Shown here piece by piece: positions 25,715 through 35,797 of a DNA stretch of 64,000 bases. The stretch comes from Pseudooceanicola nanhaiensis DSM 18065 (GTDB taxonomy: Bacteria > Pseudomonadota > Alphaproteobacteria > Rhodobacterales > Rhodobacteraceae). Every line of letters starts with the position of its first letter. The stretch's first letter is position 1. Location of the stretch: contig NZ_JHZF01000014.1 of the NCBI RefSeq assembly GCF_000688295.1, forward strand, positions 124,001 to 188,000, in the 5' to 3' direction. Under the pieces are notes generated by a model. That model saw only the letters and a list, made by a program, of their open reading frames with translations, did not search any database and had not been told where the DNA came from. Position numbers and translations under genes: made by a program.

Positions 25715-28147
25715 TCACCCCAGGTATTTCGCGGCCAGGTGGCCCGCGACGGTGGACAGGTCCCCGCGCAGCTCCCAGAACCGCTCGGCGGTCCATTCCT
25801 CGGGATCGCCCACGGTCAGATCGGTCTCGATCCGCAACAGGTCGCGGCCGAGCGGCTCCATCTTGCCGCTGACCCGCGCGTTCGGCAGCCGTTCGGCGTG
25901 GTCGCGCATCGCGGCGACCTGGAAGAGCACCGACCGCGGGTTGTTGGCATCCAGCGCCATCAGGTCGACCACCGTGTCGCGGGTCGTGTCGATCCGATAG
26001 CGCCGGCGGTGCGTCATCACGCTGTCGCCCAGTTCGACCAGCAGATCCCAGCTGCCGTCCGGCGCCGTCTCGTCGGTGAATACGGCAAGAAGGTGGGCCA
26101 GGTTGTCGGCCCGCTCCAGCGCGCGGCCGAGGCTGAGGAAGCGCCAGCCGGCGAAGCGGTACATGTTTTCGTGCACCAGCCCCGCGAAGCCGGTGATGCG
26201 GCGCAGCAGCAGCCCCATGGCGCGGGCGCTGTCGTCGCCCTGCACCGTCTTGCCGCCGAGGCTCTGGGCCGTGGTGGCCAGGTCGCGCAGGGCCCACCAG
26301 GCATCGACCGAGAAGCGGTCGCGCACCTTGCCGGCGCAGGTCTCGGCCGCCGAGATCTGGTCGAAGAGCGCGGCGGGCACCCGGCGCGCCGGGTCGATGC
26401 CGAGGAATTTCAGATGTGCCGCGAGGCCCGAGATCTGCGGCGCCGCGCGGCCGCCGGTCTCTTCCAGCCGCAGGTGCCAGGCGCGCAGCAGGCGGATGGT
26501 GCTCTCGCAGCGCTCGACGTAACGGCCGAGCCAGAAGAGGTTGTCCGCCGCCCGCGAGGGCAGCACCGAGGGCGCCTCGCGCAGAGAGGCGCCGCGCGGT
26601 TTCATCAGCGTGTCCTGCGGCACCGGTTCATCATGGGCGATCCAGACATCGGCGACCGAGCCGCCCTGCTGCATCGCCAGCGCCGTCGCGTCGCCCTTGC
26701 GCCCGATCCGGGCATAGCCGCCGGGCATGATCTGCCAGCCCTGCGGGGTGCGCGCGGCAAAGACGCGGACGGTCATCGGCCGCGGCACCAGCCCGTCGTC
26801 CTGCCAGACCGGCGTGGTCGAGAGCGTCACCGCCTCCTGCCCGACGAGGCCCGCGCCCTTCGCCTCGATCCAGGCGGCGATGTCCCGGTCGTCGGCGGCG
26901 TCGGCGAAGCGGCCGCCGAGCGCCATCTCGGCCTCGACGCTGAAGGGCATGGCGGTCGAGAGCGCCTGGCCGATCATCATCCGCTCGGCATTGGCGACGA
27001 CATGGGCGCGCTCCTTGGCCTGGCCGCACCACCAGGTGGCGATGTTGGGCAGTTTCAGCGGTTCGCCGGTGAGCGCCGGCGCGATCCGCGGCAGGAAGGC
27101 CAGCAGCGCCCGCGTCTCCAGCACCCCCGCGCCAAGCGCGTTGACCATCGAGACCGAGCCCTCGCGCAGGGCCGAGACGAGGCCGGGCGTGCCGATGCGC
27201 GAGCTTTCCTGCAGCTCCAGCGGGTCGGCATAGGAGGCGTCGAGCCGCCGCCAGAGCACAGAGACCGGCTTCAGCCCCGAGACGGTGCGCACCATGACCT
27301 GGCCCTTGACGACGACAAGGTCCTCGCCCTCGAGCAGCATCAGGCCGAGGTAGCGGGCAATGTAGGTGTGTTCGAAATAGGTGTCGTTCGACGGGCCGGG
27401 CGTCAGGATCGCGGGCCGCGAATTGCCGGGGATGCGCCCGTCCGCAGCGGCCTCGTCGCGCAGCTCGTCGAGCCCCTCGCGGAAGGCCCGGAAGAAGCCT
27501 GCGAGGCGCGAGACCCGGGCGGTGGCGAAGGCCTCGGGGAAGACGCGGGAGGTGGCCATCCGGTTCTCGAGCGCGAAGCCCGCGCCCGAGGGCGCCTGCG
27601 TCCGGTCGCCCAGGACGAACCACGAGCCGTCCGGCGACCGTCCGATCTCGAAGGCGAGGAAGTGCAGGAAATGCCCCGAGGCGGGCCGCACCCCGACCAT
27701 CGGGCGCAGCCATTCGGGGTTGTCGGCGATGATCTCGGGCGGCAGGTGCCCGTCGGCGATCAGGCTCTGCGCGCCGTAGAGGTCGGCCACCACCGACTCG
27801 AGCAGCTCGGCGCGCTGGATCAGTCCTTCGCTGATCTCCTCCCATTCGTCGGCATGCAGGATGACGGGGATGTGGCTGAGCGGCCAGTCGCGTTCGCCCG
27901 TCGCGTCGGCCGAGTAGCGGCGGAAATAGACGCCCGCGTCGCGCAGGTAGAGATCGCCGCGGTTGAACCGCTCGCGCATCGCCTCGGGCGTCTGCTCGGC
28001 CAGGTGGTCGAGGAAATCGGTCCAGACCGGCCGCATCCGCCCTTCGGCATCCAGAAGCTCGTCCGGAACGCCCGGCCGCGGGCGGTAGTCACGCAGGATC
28101 CTCTGCGTGGCGCGGGAAGCCGGAAGGGGGCGGGCAATCTCGTCCAT
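25715..28147 (-). CDS. Circularly permuted ATP-grasp / alpha-E fusion protein (810 aa)
   Basis: Two domains in one chain. The circularly permuted type-2 ATP-grasp part (DUF404/407) covers about residues 30-480: RDYRPRPGVPDELLD, IQRAELLESVVADLYG, YIARYLGLMLLEGEDLVV and IATWWCGQAKERAHV. An alpha-E helical domain (DUF403) covers about 490-805: RAADNLFWLGRYVERCEST and AWWALRDLATTAQS. Enzymes of this class are predicted to make amide bonds with ATP. The plus-strand operon opposite has the same two domains as separate genes. Six bases separate it from the DUF2126 gene and it was probably co-transcribed with it. Confidence 0.93.
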   Translation of the reverse strand: MDEIARPLPASRATQRILRDYRPRPGVPDELLDAEGRMRPVWTDFLDHLAEQTPEAMRERFNRGDLYLRDAGVYFRRYSADATGERDWPLSHIPVILHADEWEEISEGLIQRAELLESVVADLYGAQSLIADGHLPPEIIADNPEWLRPMVGVRPASGHFLHFLAFEIGRSPDGSWFVLGDRTQAPSGAGFALENRMATSRVFPEAFATARVSRLAGFFRAFREGLDELRDEAAADGRIPGNSRPAILTPGPSNDTYFEHTYIARYLGLMLLEGEDLVVVKGQVMVRTVSGLKPVSVLWRRLDASYADPLELQESSRIGTPGLVSALREGSVSMVNALGAGVLETRALLAFLPRIAPALTGEPLKLPNIATWWCGQAKERAHVVANAERMMIGQALSTAMPFSVEAEMALGGRFADAADDRDIAAWIEAKGAGLVGQEAVTLSTTPVWQDDGLVPRPMTVRVFAARTPQGWQIMPGGYARIGRKGDATALAMQQGGSVADVWIAHDEPVPQDTLMKPRGASLREAPSVLPSRAADNLFWLGRYVERCESTIRLLRAWHLRLEETGGRAAPQISGLAAHLKFLGIDPARRVPAALFDQISAAETCAGKVRDRFSVDAWWALRDLATTAQSLGGKTVQGDDSARAMGLLLRRITGFAGLVHENMYRFAGWRFLSLGRALERADNLAHLLAVFTDETAPDGSWDLLVELGDSVMTHRRRYRIDTTRDTVVDLMALDANNPRSVLFQVAAMRDHAERLPNARVSGKMEPLGRDLLRIETDLTVGDPEEWTAERFWELRGDLSTVAGHLAAKYLG

Positions 28148-28153
28148 GGCGTG

Positions 28154-31100
28154 TCATAGCCCGGGCGGCCTGCGCAGGTCGAGGGTCGTCGGGAAATCGG
28201 GGTGGGTTTGCTCGGGCGTCGGAACATATCCGCCGGGCTTGTGCCCCATCGGTTCGAACCGGGCGAGGCGCCGCGCCTCCGCCTCGTTCCCGTTGACGGG
28301 GAAGGTGTCGTAGTTCCGCCCGCCGGGATGCGCGACGTGGTAGGTGCAGCCGCCGATCGCGCGGCCGGTCCAGGTGTCGTAGATGGCGAAATGCAGCGGC
28401 GCGTCGATCGGGAGCACCGGATGCAGCGCCTCGGCCGGCTGCCACGCCTTGAAGCGGACGCCGCCGACGAAGGTGCCGGCGGTGCCGGTGGCGGTCAGCG
28501 GCACGGGCCGTCCGTTGCAGTGGAGCGCGTAGCGGTCGGGGTGCATCGTCGTCACCCGGGCCTGCAACCGTTCGACCGAGCTGTCGGTGTAGCGCACGGT
28601 GCCGCCGATGGCGCCGGTCTCGCCCAGCACGTGCCACGGTTCCAGCGCCTGCCGCAGTTCAAGGTGCACGCCCTCGTATTCGACCTCGCCGCAGAAGGGG
28701 AAGCGGAATTCCTGCTGGGCGACGAACCATTCGGGCTCGACCTCGTAACCGTGGTCCTTGAGGTCGCGCAGGACGTCGAGGAAATCCTCCCAGACGAAAT
28801 GCGGCAGCATGAAGCGGTCATGCAGCACGGTGCCCCAGCGGACCGGCTTGCCCTTGATCGGCGCGTCCCACATCCGGGCGATGATGGCGCGGATCAGCAC
28901 CTGCTGGGCAAGGGACATCTTGGCGTCGGGCGGCATCTCGAACCCGCGGAACTCGATCAGGCCGAGGCGCCCCGTGGGACCGTCGGGCGAATAGAGCTTG
29001 TCGATGCAGATCTCGGCCCGGTGGGTGTTGCCGGTGACATCCGTCAGCATGTTGCGGAGCAGCCGGTCCACCAGCCACGGCAGGGGCTGCGGGCCTTCGG
29101 CGGGGTCGGGGATCTGCGACAGCGCGATCTCGAGCTCGTAGAGCGTGTCGTGGCGGGCCTCGTCGATCCGGGGGGCCTGCGAGGTCGGGCCGATGAAGAG
29201 GCCCGAGAAGAGGTAGGAGAGCGACGGGTGCCGCTGCCAGTAGAGGATCAGCGAGCGCAGCAGATCCGGGCGCCGCAGGAAGGGCGAATCGTTCGGGGTC
29301 TCACCGCCGACAACGACGTGGTTGCCGCCGCCGGTGCCGGTGTGGCGCCCGTCGATCATGAACTTGTCGGCCCCGAGGCGGCATTGCCGCGCCTCCTCGT
29401 AGACCGCGTTCGTGGTGGCGACGCATTCCTCCCAGGTCGCGGCGGGATGGATGTTCACCTCGATCACGCCCGGGTCCGGCGCCACGCGGATGACGTTCAT
29501 CCGGGGATCGTGGGGCGGGGAATAGCCCTCGATATGGATCGGCAGCCCCAGCTTCTTCGCGGCGCGTTCGGCCGAGGCGATGAGGTCGAGGTAATCCTCG
29601 ATGCTCTCCACCGGCGGCATGAAGACGCAGAGCCGCCCGTCGCGCGGTTCGACCGAGAGCGCGGTGCGGACGGCGCCGCCGAGCTCGGTGAGCTGCTGTT
29701 CGATGACGTCCTGAACCGGGCCCGTGGGGCTGGGGGCCGAGACCGGCTGGCTGTGCTCGGGCGTGCTCTCGGGCATGCCTTCCTCGGCGTGGTAATCGGG
29801 CAGCTCGTCGCGGTCGACGGTCGGGTCCACGATGTAGGTATAGGGATATTGCGCGGGCGGCACGTAGGGCAGGGTGCCGAGCGGCAGGCGATAGCCGACC
29901 GGGCTGTCACCGGGCACGAGGAAGATCTTGCCCCGCCGCAGCTTCCACTTCTCGGACCGCCAGCGCCGGCCCGCGGCCTTCGACTGCCACGCCTGAACCG
30001 GCAGGACATAGCCCGAGGGTTCCGTGAGCCCGCGCTCGAAGACCTTCGCCATGCGGTGGCGCTCCTCGGGGTCCTTGAGCTTGTTGTTCTCGGGCGTGAC
30101 GTTCTCGGGCAGGTTCGCCTCCTTCAGCAGCCATTCGCCCGGGTCCTCGTAGGCGGGCGCGACGTAATCCTGCCCGACGCCGAGGTCCTCGGCGATCTCG
30201 GCCATCAGCGCCTCTGCCTCCTTCGGCCCGGCGCCGGTCTGCGCGTCCTCGGTGGCGATGAGCGCCTCGTCGGACCAGATCGGCTTGCCGTCCCGCCGCC
30301 AGTAAAGGCTGAAGGTCCAGCGCGGCAGCGTCTCGCCCGGATACCACTTGCCCTGCCCGTAATGCAGGAAGCCGCCCGGAGCGAAGCGGTCGCGCAGGCG
30401 GCGGATCAGCTTGTCCGCGAGCCCGCGCTTCATCGGGCCGACGGCGGCGGTGTTCCACTCCGCGCTTTCGAAATCGTCGATGCTGACGAAGGTCGGCTCG
30501 CCGCCCATGGTCAGCCGCACATCGCCCTCGGCGAGCTTCTCGTCCACCTTCCGGCCCAGCACGTTGAGCCGGTCCCAGGCGTCGTCGCTGAAGGGCTTGG
30601 TGATGCGCGGATGTTCGGACACCCGGCTGACCTTCATGTCGAAGCTGAAATCCACCTCCGCGTAGGAGGCCATCCCGGCGATCGGCGCGGCGTTGCGGTA
30701 ATGCGGCGTGGCGGCCAGCGGGATGTGGCTCTCGCCCGCCAGGAGGCCCGAGGTCGGGTCGAAGCCGATCCAGCCGGCGCCGGGCAGGTAGACCTCGACC
30801 CAGGCATGCAGGTCGGTGAAGTCGTGATCGGTGCCCGCCGGGCCGTCCAGCGACACGAGGTCGGGCTTCAGCTGGATCAGGTAGCCCGACACGAAGCGCG
30901 CCGCGAAGCCCAGGTTGCGCAGGCACTGGACCAGCAGCCACGAGGAATCCCGGCACGAGCCCGAGACCCGCTCGAGCGTCTCCTCGGGGGTCTGCACGCC
31001 GGGCTCCATCCGGATCGTGTATTCCACATGGTTCGCCACGTGGGCGTTCAGCGAGACGAGGAAATCGACCGTCCGCTCGTGATCGCGCGGCAGGGTCTTC

Positions 31101-31492
31101 AGGAAGGCCGCCAGCCGCGGCCCGACGGGCTCGGGCGTGCTGTAGATCGACAGGTCCTCCTTCAGTTCGGAGGGATAGTTGAACGGCCATGTCTCGGCCG
31201 TGTCCTCCACGAAGAAGTCGAACGGGTTGTAGACCGACATGTCGGCGACGAGGTCCACCTCGATCCGGAACTCGCGCACCGGTTCGGGGAAGACGAAGCG
31301 CGCCAGCCAGTTGCCGTAGGGATCCTGCTGGTGGTTCACGAAATGCGGCTCGGGCCCGACCTTCAGGGAATGCGAAATCACCCGCGTGCGCGAATGCGGC
31401 GCGGGGCGCAGCCGGATGATCTGGGGGGCGAGGGTGACGAGGCGATCGTAGCGGTAATGCGTCAGGTGATGGATCGCTGCGTGAATCGACAT
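28154..31492 (-). CDS. Transglutaminase / DUF2126 protein (1112 aa)
   Basis: Large two-part protein. Residues 1-290 form a transglutaminase-like unit with a Bact_transglu_N beta domain and the triad Cys180 (SGSCRDSSW), His229 (TDLHAWVEV) and Asp245 (WIGFDPTSG). The remaining ~800 residues are DUF2126, including [17 protein letters not shown] near residue 336 and [17 protein letters not shown] near 711, the latter resembling the gamma-glutamyl-ligase / glutamine-synthetase-like fold proposed for this domain. ATG 31492 is preferred over 31528 because the protein then begins [16 protein letters not shown], matching the family start. First gene of the minus-strand operon. Confidence 0.93.
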   Translation of the reverse strand: MSIHAAIHHLTHYRYDRLVTLAPQIIRLRPAPHSRTRVISHSLKVGPEPHFVNHQQDPYGNWLARFVFPEPVREFRIEVDLVADMSVYNPFDFFVEDTAETWPFNYPSELKEDLSIYSTPEPVGPRLAAFLKTLPRDHERTVDFLVSLNAHVANHVEYTIRMEPGVQTPEETLERVSGSCRDSSWLLVQCLRNLGFAARFVSGYLIQLKPDLVSLDGPAGTDHDFTDLHAWVEVYLPGAGWIGFDPTSGLLAGESHIPLAATPHYRNAAPIAGMASYAEVDFSFDMKVSRVSEHPRITKPFSDDAWDRLNVLGRKVDEKLAEGDVRLTMGGEPTFVSIDDFESAEWNTAAVGPMKRGLADKLIRRLRDRFAPGGFLHYGQGKWYPGETLPRWTFSLYWRRDGKPIWSDEALIATEDAQTGAGPKEAEALMAEIAEDLGVGQDYVAPAYEDPGEWLLKEANLPENVTPENNKLKDPEERHRMAKVFERGLTEPSGYVLPVQAWQSKAAGRRWRSEKWKLRRGKIFLVPGDSPVGYRLPLGTLPYVPPAQYPYTYIVDPTVDRDELPDYHAEEGMPESTPEHSQPVSAPSPTGPVQDVIEQQLTELGGAVRTALSVEPRDGRLCVFMPPVESIEDYLDLIASAERAAKKLGLPIHIEGYSPPHDPRMNVIRVAPDPGVIEVNIHPAATWEECVATTNAVYEEARQCRLGADKFMIDGRHTGTGGGNHVVVGGETPNDSPFLRRPDLLRSLILYWQRHPSLSYLFSGLFIGPTSQAPRIDEARHDTLYELEIALSQIPDPAEGPQPLPWLVDRLLRNMLTDVTGNTHRAEICIDKLYSPDGPTGRLGLIEFRGFEMPPDAKMSLAQQVLIRAIIARMWDAPIKGKPVRWGTVLHDRFMLPHFVWEDFLDVLRDLKDHGYEVEPEWFVAQQEFRFPFCGEVEYEGVHLELRQALEPWHVLGETGAIGGTVRYTDSSVERLQARVTTMHPDRYALHCNGRPVPLTATGTAGTFVGGVRFKAWQPAEALHPVLPIDAPLHFAIYDTWTGRAIGGCTYHVAHPGGRNYDTFPVNGNEAEARRLARFEPMGHKPGGYVPTPEQTHPDFPTTLDLRRPPGL

Positions 31493-31818
31493 GAGGGCCG
31501 TCCCTTCGGTAACTGGTCCCGAATGCATCGCATCCGGACCGCATCATAACAAGCGGCGCGGGCGGTCCGGCCGCAGCTGCCGGACAGCGCCTGCGGGGTT
31601 TTCCCCGTCATTCCGGGCGGATGGGCCTGAAACCCGCGCGGGTGCCTGTTTTCCGGGCAATGCCGCGCTAGGTGGCCTGATGGGCTTGTCTGCGGCCAAA
31701 CCATTGCGCAGGATCAAGAACCTAGCCGGAGTGCGATCGTGTGCTAAGGTATCTGTGAGGGGCTGACCGGGACGAGCCCGGCCCGCCCGACGGGGCCCAG
31801 AGAGCTGACAAGGACGGA
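31493..31818. promoter_or_regulatory. Divergent control region between the two ATP-grasp/transglutaminase operons
   Basis: 326 bases with no gene, serving both operons. I see a perfect CGGGG-TTTT-CCCCG palindrome at 31594-31607, and a candidate -10 (TAAGGT) near 31744 for the plus-strand operon. No known regulator box is recognised. The symmetry of the two operons around this gap suggests shared control. Confidence 0.4.
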
Positions 31819-33246
31819 ATGACGGACAATCGGTTTTTCGACGAGATGCTGGATGGCGCGGGCGGGGCCCGGGCACCCTATTCGGATTACGCTGACTGGT
31901 TCTCGGGGGAGGATCCGAAGTCGCTCCTGAAGAAGTCGAGCGAGGCCGAGGCCTTCTTCCGCCGCATCGGCATCACCTTCAACGTTTATGGTCAGAGCGA
32001 GGCGGACGAACGTCTCATCCCGTTCGACATCGTGCCCCGGATCATCGCCGCGCAGGAATGGCGCACGCTGGAGCGCGGGATCGAACAGAGGGTCCGGGCG
32101 ATCAACGCCTTCCTCGCCGACATCTATCACCGGCAGGAGATCCTGAAGGCGGGCCGCATCCCCGCCGAGATCATCCAGAACAACGAGGCCTTCCTGCCGC
32201 AGATGGTCGGGGTCGCACCGCCGGGCGGGGTCTATACCCATATCGTCGGCACCGACCTGGTGCGCACCGGCGAGAACGAATTCTACGTGCTCGAGGACAA
32301 TTGCCGCACGCCGTCGGGCGTCTCCTACATGCTGGAGAACCGCGAGACGATGCTCCAGATGTTCCCCGAGCTCTTCACCCGGATGCGGGTCAAGCCGGTC
32401 TCGAGCTACCCGGCCGAGCTGCGGCGCTCGCTGTCCGAGGCCGCGCCGCCGAACTTCAACGAGGGCAAGCCCTCGCTCGCCGTGCTGACGCCCGGTATCC
32501 ACAACTCGGCCTATTTCGAACATTCCTTCCTGGCCGACCAGATGGGCGCCGAGCTGGTGGAGGCGAGCGACCTGCGCATCGTCGACGGCCGCGTCGCGAT
32601 GCGGACGATCCGGGGCTACAAGCCGCTCGACGTGATCTACCGCCGGGTGGACGACGATTACCTCGACCCGCTCAACTTCAACCCGACCTCGTTGCTGGGC
32701 GTGCCGGGGATCATGGACGTCTACCGCGCGGGCAACATCACCATCGCCAACGCGCCGGGGACCGGGATCGCCGACGACAAGGCGCTCTATTCCTACATGC
32801 CCGACATCGTGCAGTTCTACACCGGCGAGAAGGCGATCCTGCAGAACGTGCCGACCTGGCGCTGCTCGGAGCCCGACAGCCTGAAATACGTGCTCGACAA
32901 CCTCGCCGAGCTCGTCGTGAAGGAAGTCCACGGCTCGGGCGGCTACGGGATGCTCGTCGGGCCCGCGGCCTCGAAGAAGGAGCTGTCGGAATTCGAGGCG
33001 AAGCTCCGCGCGAAACCCGGCAATTACATCGCCCAGCCGACGCTGGCGCTCTCCACCGTGCCGATCATGACCCAGAAGGGGCTGGCGCCGCGCCATGTGG
33101 ACCTGCGCCCCTTCGTGCTGGTCTCGCCCAAGTCGGTCTACATCACGGCGGGCGGGCTGACGCGGGTGGCGCTCAAGGAGGGCTCGCTCGTGGTGAACTC
33201 GTCGCAGGGCGGCGGGACGAAGGATACCTGGGTGCTGGGGGACTGA
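31819..33246 (+). CDS. Circularly permuted type 2 ATP-grasp protein (475 aa)
   Basis: Stand-alone predicted amide ligase (DUF404/DUF407 type). Segments: ERGIEQRVRAINAFLADIYH near residue 85, YTHIVGTDLVRTGENEFYVL near 137 (nucleotide-binding part), SYFEHSFLADQMG-type strand around 230 (AYFEHSFLADQMGAELVEA), IYRRVDDDYLDPLNF and GGYGMLVGPAASKKELSEF (phosphate-loop-like). It is collinear with the N-terminal half of the fusion protein at 25715-28147. First gene of the plus-strand operon; its stop overlaps the alpha-E ATG. Confidence 0.95.
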   Translation: MTDNRFFDEMLDGAGGARAPYSDYADWFSGEDPKSLLKKSSEAEAFFRRIGITFNVYGQSEADERLIPFDIVPRIIAAQEWRTLERGIEQRVRAINAFLADIYHRQEILKAGRIPAEIIQNNEAFLPQMVGVAPPGGVYTHIVGTDLVRTGENEFYVLEDNCRTPSGVSYMLENRETMLQMFPELFTRMRVKPVSSYPAELRRSLSEAAPPNFNEGKPSLAVLTPGIHNSAYFEHSFLADQMGAELVEASDLRIVDGRVAMRTIRGYKPLDVIYRRVDDDYLDPLNFNPTSLLGVPGIMDVYRAGNITIANAPGTGIADDKALYSYMPDIVQFYTGEKAILQNVPTWRCSEPDSLKYVLDNLAELVVKEVHGSGGYGMLVGPAASKKELSEFEAKLRAKPGNYIAQPTLALSTVPIMTQKGLAPRHVDLRPFVLVSPKSVYITAGGLTRVALKEGSLVVNSSQGGGTKDTWVLGD

Positions 33247-34193
33247 TGCCGATGCTGGGAAAAACCGCGGGTGGCCTGTTCTGGATGTTCCGCTACCTGG
33301 AGCGCTCGGAGAACACGGCGCGCCTGCTCGACACCGGATTCCGCATCGCGCTGACCGGGTCGGAAAGCGCCGAAGTGGAATGGGAGAGCATCATCACCAC
33401 CGCCGGGGTGCGCGAGCTCTATCTCGAGAAATACGACACGTTCGAGCAGGGGCACGTGATCAACTTCCTGCTGCGCGACAAGGACAACCCGTCCTCGGTC
33501 ATGTCGGTGATCGAGATGGCCCGTTCGAACGCGCGGATGGTGCGGACGGCGCTGTCCTCGGAGGTCTGGGAGGCGACCAACGAAAGCTGGATGACGCTGA
33601 AGAGCCAGCTCGCCCGGCCGGTCTCGGTCAAGAACCTCGCGGATGTGCTGACCTCGGTGCGGCAGCATTCCTCGCTGGTCAGGGGCGCCCTGCACGGCAC
33701 GATGCTGAGGAACGAGATCTTCGATTTCGCCCGGATCGGCACCTTCGTGGAGCGGGCCGACAACACCGCCCGGATCCTCGACGTGAAATACTACGTGCTG
33801 CTGCCCTCGGCGGCCTTCGTCGGTTCCTCGATGGACAATGCGCAATGGGAGACGATCCTGCGCTCGGTCTCGGCCTTCCGGTCGTTCCGCTGGCTGAACG
33901 AGGCCGAGACGACGCCCCGCGCCATCGCCGCCTTCCTGATCCTCGACAAGCGGATGCCGCGGTCGCTGGCGTTCTGCTATTCGAAGATCGTCGGCAACCT
34001 GAGCTATCTCGCCCAGAACCACGTGGGCGACCTGCCGAGCCTCGAGCTGGCCCGGAAGACATACGACAGGCTGGACAACCGCGATATCGACCGGGTCTTC
34101 GACGAGGGGCTGCACGAGTTCCTCGAGGCCAGCATCGCGAGCACCGCGCGGCTGGCCGGGCAGATCCAGGAAGATTTCCGGTTCTACGGATAG
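33246..34193 (+). CDS. Alpha-E domain protein (315 aa)
   Basis: All-helical alpha-E (DUF403) protein, here as a single domain: GGLFWMFRYLERSENTARLL at the N-terminus, then RTALSSEVWEATNESW and GTFVERADNTARILDVKYY near 175. The family almost always accompanies the permuted ATP-grasp ligase; its activity is unknown. ATG 33246 overlaps the ATP-grasp stop (TGATG); a second ATG lies at 33252. It corresponds to the C-terminal part of the fusion protein on the other strand. Confidence 0.95.
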   Translation: MPMLGKTAGGLFWMFRYLERSENTARLLDTGFRIALTGSESAEVEWESIITTAGVRELYLEKYDTFEQGHVINFLLRDKDNPSSVMSVIEMARSNARMVRTALSSEVWEATNESWMTLKSQLARPVSVKNLADVLTSVRQHSSLVRGALHGTMLRNEIFDFARIGTFVERADNTARILDVKYYVLLPSAAFVGSSMDNAQWETILRSVSAFRSFRWLNEAETTPRAIAAFLILDKRMPRSLAFCYSKIVGNLSYLAQNHVGDLPSLELARKTYDRLDNRDIDRVFDEGLHEFLEASIASTARLAGQIQEDFRFYG

Positions 34194-34202
34194 GGGGATG
34201 CC

Positions 34203-35003
34203 ATGCGTCTGAAGATCTCGCACAAGACCATCTACACCTACGACAAGCCGGTGCATTACGCCCTGCTCCAGCTGCGCCTGACCCCGCGCAACGCCGTCGG
34301 GCAGCGCGTGATCTCGTGGGAGTCCCACCTCACGGGGGGCGACCGGCAGGTCACTTTCGACGACCAGTTCCGCAACCGCGTCGATCTGATCATGATGCAG
34401 GACACCGACCGGCTGGAGATCCACAGCGTGGGCGAGGTCGAGGTCGAGGACCGCGCCGGGGTCGTGGGGCCGGGCGAGGCGATGACGCCGCTCTGGCTCT
34501 TCCTCCGCAAGACCGCGATGACGACGCCCGGATCCCACGTCCGCAAGCTTGCCCGCCAGGTCGAGAGCGCCTTTGCCGAGAACCAGCTCTCCGGCGCCCA
34601 TGCGCTCGCCGAGGCGGTCGCGGCGGCGGTCGAATACCGGACCGGCACCACCACCGCCATGACCACGGCGGAGGAGTCGGTCGCGTCGGGCCAGGGCGTC
34701 TGCCAGGACCATGCCCACATCATGATCGCCGCCGCCCGCCATCTGGGGATCCCGGCGCGCTACGTCTCGGGCTACCTGATGATGGACGAGGTGCCCGAGC
34801 AGGAGGCGGGCCACGCCTGGGCCGAGCTGATGATCGACGGGCTTGGCTGGGTCGGCTTCGACGTCTCGAACGCGGTCTGCCCGGATGACCGCTACGTCCG
34901 GGTCGCGGTCGGGCGCGACTATGCCGACGCGGCCCCGGTGCACGGGCTCAGGCAGGGCGACGCCTCCGAAGAGCTTTGCGTTTCCCTGCAGGTTCAGCAA
35001 TAG
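34203..35003 (+). CDS. Transglutaminase family protein (266 aa)
   Basis: A Bact_transglu_N-like beta domain in the first 90 residues is followed by a catalytic core with Cys167 (GQGVCQDHAH), His204 (EAGHAWAEL) and Asp220 (WVGFDVSNAV). It lies 9 bases after the alpha-E gene and 38 bases before the Anbu gene, in the conserved order ATP-grasp, alpha-E, transglutaminase, Anbu. Predicted to hydrolyse or exchange amide bonds in the unknown peptide product of the operon. Confidence 0.95.
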   Translation: MRLKISHKTIYTYDKPVHYALLQLRLTPRNAVGQRVISWESHLTGGDRQVTFDDQFRNRVDLIMMQDTDRLEIHSVGEVEVEDRAGVVGPGEAMTPLWLFLRKTAMTTPGSHVRKLARQVESAFAENQLSGAHALAEAVAAAVEYRTGTTTAMTTAEESVASGQGVCQDHAHIMIAAARHLGIPARYVSGYLMMDEVPEQEAGHAWAELMIDGLGWVGFDVSNAVCPDDRYVRVAVGRDYADAAPVHGLRQGDASEELCVSLQVQQ

Positions 35004-35041
35004 ACTGAGCGCCGAATCGGCAGCCGGGGAAGGGCACACGG

Positions 35042-35797
35042 ATGACCTATTGCGTCGGCATTCAACTCAATCGCGGAATCGTCTTCATGTCGGACACCCG
35101 GACCAATTCCGGCGTCGACAACATCTCGACCTTCCGCAAGATGTTCACCTTCGAGACGCCGGGCGAGCGTTCGATCACGATCATGACCTCCGGCAACCTT
35201 GCGACCACGCAGGCGGTGATCTCGCTGCTGCAGGAACGCTCGAAACGGCCCTCGGACCGGTCGCCGGACATCCTCCACGCCGAGTCGATGTTCCAGGTCG
35301 CCCGGCTGATCGGCGCGACGCTGCGCGAGGTGATCGCGGGCCATGACGAGGCCGGGCAGCGCGCGGACGGCGCCTTCTTCGCCACGCTGATCGTGGGCGG
35401 CCAGATCAAGGGCGGGGAGCCGCGGCTCTACCTGATCTACCCGGAAGGCAACTTCATCGAGGCCGGGGAGGACACGCCCTTCTTCCAGGTCGGCGAGACG
35501 AAATACGGCCGTCCGATCCTGATCCGCGCCTATGACCCGGACATGAGCTTCGAGGCGGCGATCAAGCTGCTGCTCGTCTCCTTCGACAGCACGATCAAGG
35601 CCAACCTCTCGGTGGCGCTGCCGCTCGACTGGCACGTCTACGAGACGGGCAGCCATCGCAACGGCCGGATCGGCCGGGTGGAGCAGGGCGATCCCTATTT
35701 CGAGGTCATCTCGAACGGCTGGGGCGGTGCGCTGCGCGACGCCTTCGCCGCACTCCCCGATTTCGAGATGCCCGGCCGAGCCGAACCCGCGGACTGA
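35042..35797 (+). CDS. Anbu-type proteasome-like peptidase (251 aa)
   Basis: Ancestral beta-subunit (Anbu) of the Ntn-hydrolase proteasome/HslV superfamily. After removal of Met the chain starts with Thr1 (TYCVGIQLNRGIVF). Asp17 falls exactly where expected (FMSDTRTNSG) and Lys32 in TFRKMFTF corresponds to the catalytic Lys33 of HslV. SGNLATTQAVISLLQE follows. At ~250 residues it is longer than HslV (~175), as Anbu proteins are. No ATPase unfoldase gene is adjacent. Ends the plus-strand operon of ATP-grasp, alpha-E and transglutaminase genes, which is the usual Anbu neighbourhood. Confidence 0.95.
   Translation: MTYCVGIQLNRGIVFMSDTRTNSGVDNISTFRKMFTFETPGERSITIMTSGNLATTQAVISLLQERSKRPSDRSPDILHAESMFQVARLIGATLREVIAGHDEAGQRADGAFFATLIVGGQIKGGEPRLYLIYPEGNFIEAGEDTPFFQVGETKYGRPILIRAYDPDMSFEAAIKLLLVSFDSTIKANLSVALPLDWHVYETGSHRNGRIGRVEQGDPYFEVISNGWGGALRDAFAALPDFEMPGRAEPAD

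Noticed and set aside
28202-31549. Plus-strand open frame of 1115 codons antisense to the DUF2126 gene
   Set aside because: Arg/Gly/Asp/His-rich shadow composition and no known motif. It mirrors the GC3 bias of the real minus-strand gene, which has clear family motifs.
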